In this document: one piece after another, positions 13,613 to 15,100 of the stretch
Position numbering within the stretch: the stretch's first letter is position 1
How the letters are laid out: each line of letters opens with the position of its first letter
DNA from: DASVDK01 sp036381125 [NCBI: Thermodesulfobacteriota bacterium]
GTDB taxonomy: Bacteria; DASVDK01
Reading direction: 5' to 3'
NCBI GenBank assembly: GCA_036381125.1
Contig: DASVDK010000178.1
Coordinates: forward strand, 1 to 15,100
Length of the DNA stretch: 15,100 nucleotides
The notes under the pieces: generated by a model
What the model saw: the letters and a program-made list of their open reading frames with translations, nothing else
The model's database searches: none
Told to the model about the DNA's origin: nothing
Translations under genes and position numbers: made by a program

Positions 13613-15052
13613 TTACTTCTTGCCGAGGAACTTCTTGAAGAACGGGTCCTCGTCGGGAATGTACTGCTTCGACTCCGGGTGGCGCACCAGGTTCACCCCG
13701 AGGCGGCGCGTCCACCACGGCTCGATGTAGGGCCACTCGGTCACGAACGTGATGTTGTGGCTCTCGTCGCAGCGGGCAAGCCGGATGTACTGGCTCAAGG
13801 AGTGGGTCGCGGGGTCCATGAACACCCAGCCGGCCGGCGCCTCCACGCCGATGCCGGACTCGAGGGCGGCGATCACGTCCTCCTTCCTGGTCGTCCCGGC
13901 GAGGCGCACCGCCTTGGCGTAGAGGTGGGTCGCGACGTAGGCGCTGTGCCCTTCCATGGCGAGGTAGGGCTCGTCGGGGAACATCTTGCGCCAGCGCTCG
14001 ACGAACTTCCGGTTGCGCGGGGTGGGGATCTCCTCCATGTAGCTGGCGGTCACGTGGAAGCGCGCGAGGGCCGGCGCCTTGAAGCGCAGGTGCTCGTACC
14101 CCTGCGCGATGTTGATGCTCGAGCCCATCGGGATCTTGATTCCCGCCGCGTTGGCCTGCGGGTAGTAGTTAGAGTGGTTCTGGCCCGTGATGTACATCAT
14201 CAGCCAGTCGGGCTTCGCCTGCTGGATGCGCGCGATGCTCGAGCTGAACTGCGAGACCGAGAGCGGGATGAACTCCTCGCCGACGATCTCGGCACCGAGC
14301 AGCGGGGCGAAGGCACGCGTCCAGGCGGCCGAGAGCTGGCCGAAGTTGTAGTCGGCCGCGAGGATGTAGATCCGCTTGCCGAACGTCTGGACCATGTACT
14401 GCATGACCGGGACGATCTGCTGCTCGGGGAGCGCGCCCGTGCAGAACGTGTACTTGTCCGCGACGCCGCCCTCGTACTGGTTGTTGTAGAAGTAGAGCAT
14501 CTTGTTCTGGTTCATGATCGGGCGGATCGCCTCGCGCTCGGCGCTGGCGAAGCCGCCCATGATCACGTCGACCTTCTCGTCGAGGATCAGGCGCCGCGAC
14601 AGGGCCTGGAACTGCCGGTTGTCGGACTGCGGGTCGGGGGCGATGAGCTGGATCTCCCGGCCGAGCACGCCGTTCTCGCCGGACTTGACGAGGTAGTCGT
14701 CGGCCTCGTTCCAGACGACGTCGTCCTTCGTCGGCTCGCCTCCGCGGCCGGTGACCTTCGTGATGTTCGCCGTCGGCGGCTGGGGGGCGACTTTCGCGAA
14801 GACCCCAGGTCCCCCCGGTCCCTGCACACCGCCGGCGAGCGTCCAGCCCTCGTTGATCTCCTTGATGGCGAGCTGGGTGCCGCGCCACTTGTTGAGCCCG
14901 AAGATGGCGAAGTTGCCCGAGCGGTCCTCGAGCAGCCCGAACTTGATCGGGGCGCTGGTCGTCTGGGCCCGTGCGCGACGAGGGGTCGCGAGGCCGAGCG
15001 TGCCTGCGGCACCGGCGGCGCCGACCGTCTTCAGGAAGTCCCGCCGGGGCAT
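13613..15052 (-). CDS. Tat-exported ABC substrate-binding protein, amide/urea (UrtA/AmiC) type
   Basis: A 479-residue periplasmic binding protein. RRDFLK (3-8), a hydrophobic stretch and ARA-Q (27-30) form a twin-arginine signal with cleavage near residue 29. The type I periplasmic-binding fold is visible from IKFGLLEDRSG onward. QYEGG (192-196) followed by TGALPEQQ (205-212) is the arrangement seen in UrtA, FmdD and AmiC rather than in leucine-binding proteins. Residues of about 71-128 form an unusual insertion before GREIQLIAPDPQSD. The ATG at 15052 has GGAAGG 5 bases upstream. The frame stays open to the window edge, so a start further upstream (a short acidic leader) is not excluded. It is the first gene seen of the importer operon; its promoter lies outside. 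Confidence 0.88.
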   Translation of the reverse strand: MPRRDFLKTVGAAGAAGTLGLATPRRARAQTTSAPIKFGLLEDRSGNFAIFGLNKWRGTQLAIKEINEGWTLAGGVQGPGGPGVFAKVAPQPPTANITKVTGRGGEPTKDDVVWNEADDYLVKSGENGVLGREIQLIAPDPQSDNRQFQALSRRLILDEKVDVIMGGFASAEREAIRPIMNQNKMLYFYNNQYEGGVADKYTFCTGALPEQQIVPVMQYMVQTFGKRIYILAADYNFGQLSAAWTRAFAPLLGAEIVGEEFIPLSVSQFSSSIARIQQAKPDWLMMYITGQNHSNYYPQANAAGIKIPMGSSINIAQGYEHLRFKAPALARFHVTASYMEEIPTPRNRKFVERWRKMFPDEPYLAMEGHSAYVATHLYAKAVRLAGTTRKEDVIAALESGIGVEAPAGWVFMDPATHSLSQYIRLARCDESHNITFVTEWPYIEPWWTRRLGVNLVRHPESKQYIPDEDPFFKKFLGKK

Positions 15053-15100
15053 GCCGCCTTCCGTCTGGGTGTCGGACTCGACCTCGTCACGGGAGGTCGG

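Noticed and set aside
1-15100. CRISPR arrays, transposases, prophage genes or toxin-antitoxin pairs
   Set aside because: No spaced direct repeats, transposase or phage motifs, or typical small paired genes were found on either strand.

Overview
This is a very GC-rich chromosomal window with dense, tightly packed genes. It suggests a free-living Gram-negative bacterium of the Methylomirabilota/Rokubacteria, Binatota or delta-proteobacterial kind. That placement is an inference from base composition, the lysA-dapA-dapB-(cysteine-rich small protein)-deoxynucleoside kinase order, a Tat-secreted binding protein and abundant HAAT-type ABC transport. No marker gene here settles it.

Left part (1-1216): the 5' end of a TauE/SafE-type membrane protein runs off the left edge on the minus strand. 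Divergent from it is a family-4-like uracil-DNA glycosylase that lacks all the usual iron-sulfur cysteines. It overlaps, by ATGA, the start of a small secreted c-type cytochrome.

Core part (1237-6711, all plus strand): a hairpin and an overlapping promoter precede lysA, which may be read from a leaderless transcript. Then come dapA and dapB (lysine/diaminopimelate synthesis), a small one-helix cysteine-rich protein, a deoxynucleoside kinase and a BioY-like membrane protein, mostly with overlapping or nearly touching ends. smpB and ssrA (tmRNA) follow, so both trans-translation partners sit side by side. The tmRNA tag reads ANDNVEVALAA and its acceptor stem carries the G3-U pair expected for alanine charging.

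A roughly 520-base stretch without a recognisable gene (6712-7233) separates this core from an amide-related accessory region. On the plus strand are an acetamidase/formamidase-family enzyme and a family C69 (secernin/dipeptidase-like) Ntn hydrolase. Facing them on the minus strand is a complete five-gene ABC importer: Tat-exported binding protein, two permeases, two ATPases. Its sequence features resemble urea/short-chain-amide (Urt/Fmd) systems more than classic branched-chain amino acid (Liv) ones. The simplest reading is uptake of an amide or amide-like compound and its cytoplasmic hydrolysis by the two enzymes. The substrate cannot be read from the sequence.

The most notable items are the cluster-less glycosylase, a perfect 18-bp hairpin between the binding-protein gene and its permease gene with an alternative pairing that would mask the permease ribosome-binding site, a palindromic element read through in the 3' tail of the urtC-like gene, a non-canonical ABC signature in the urtD-like ATPase, and the convergent transporter/two-hydrolase layout.
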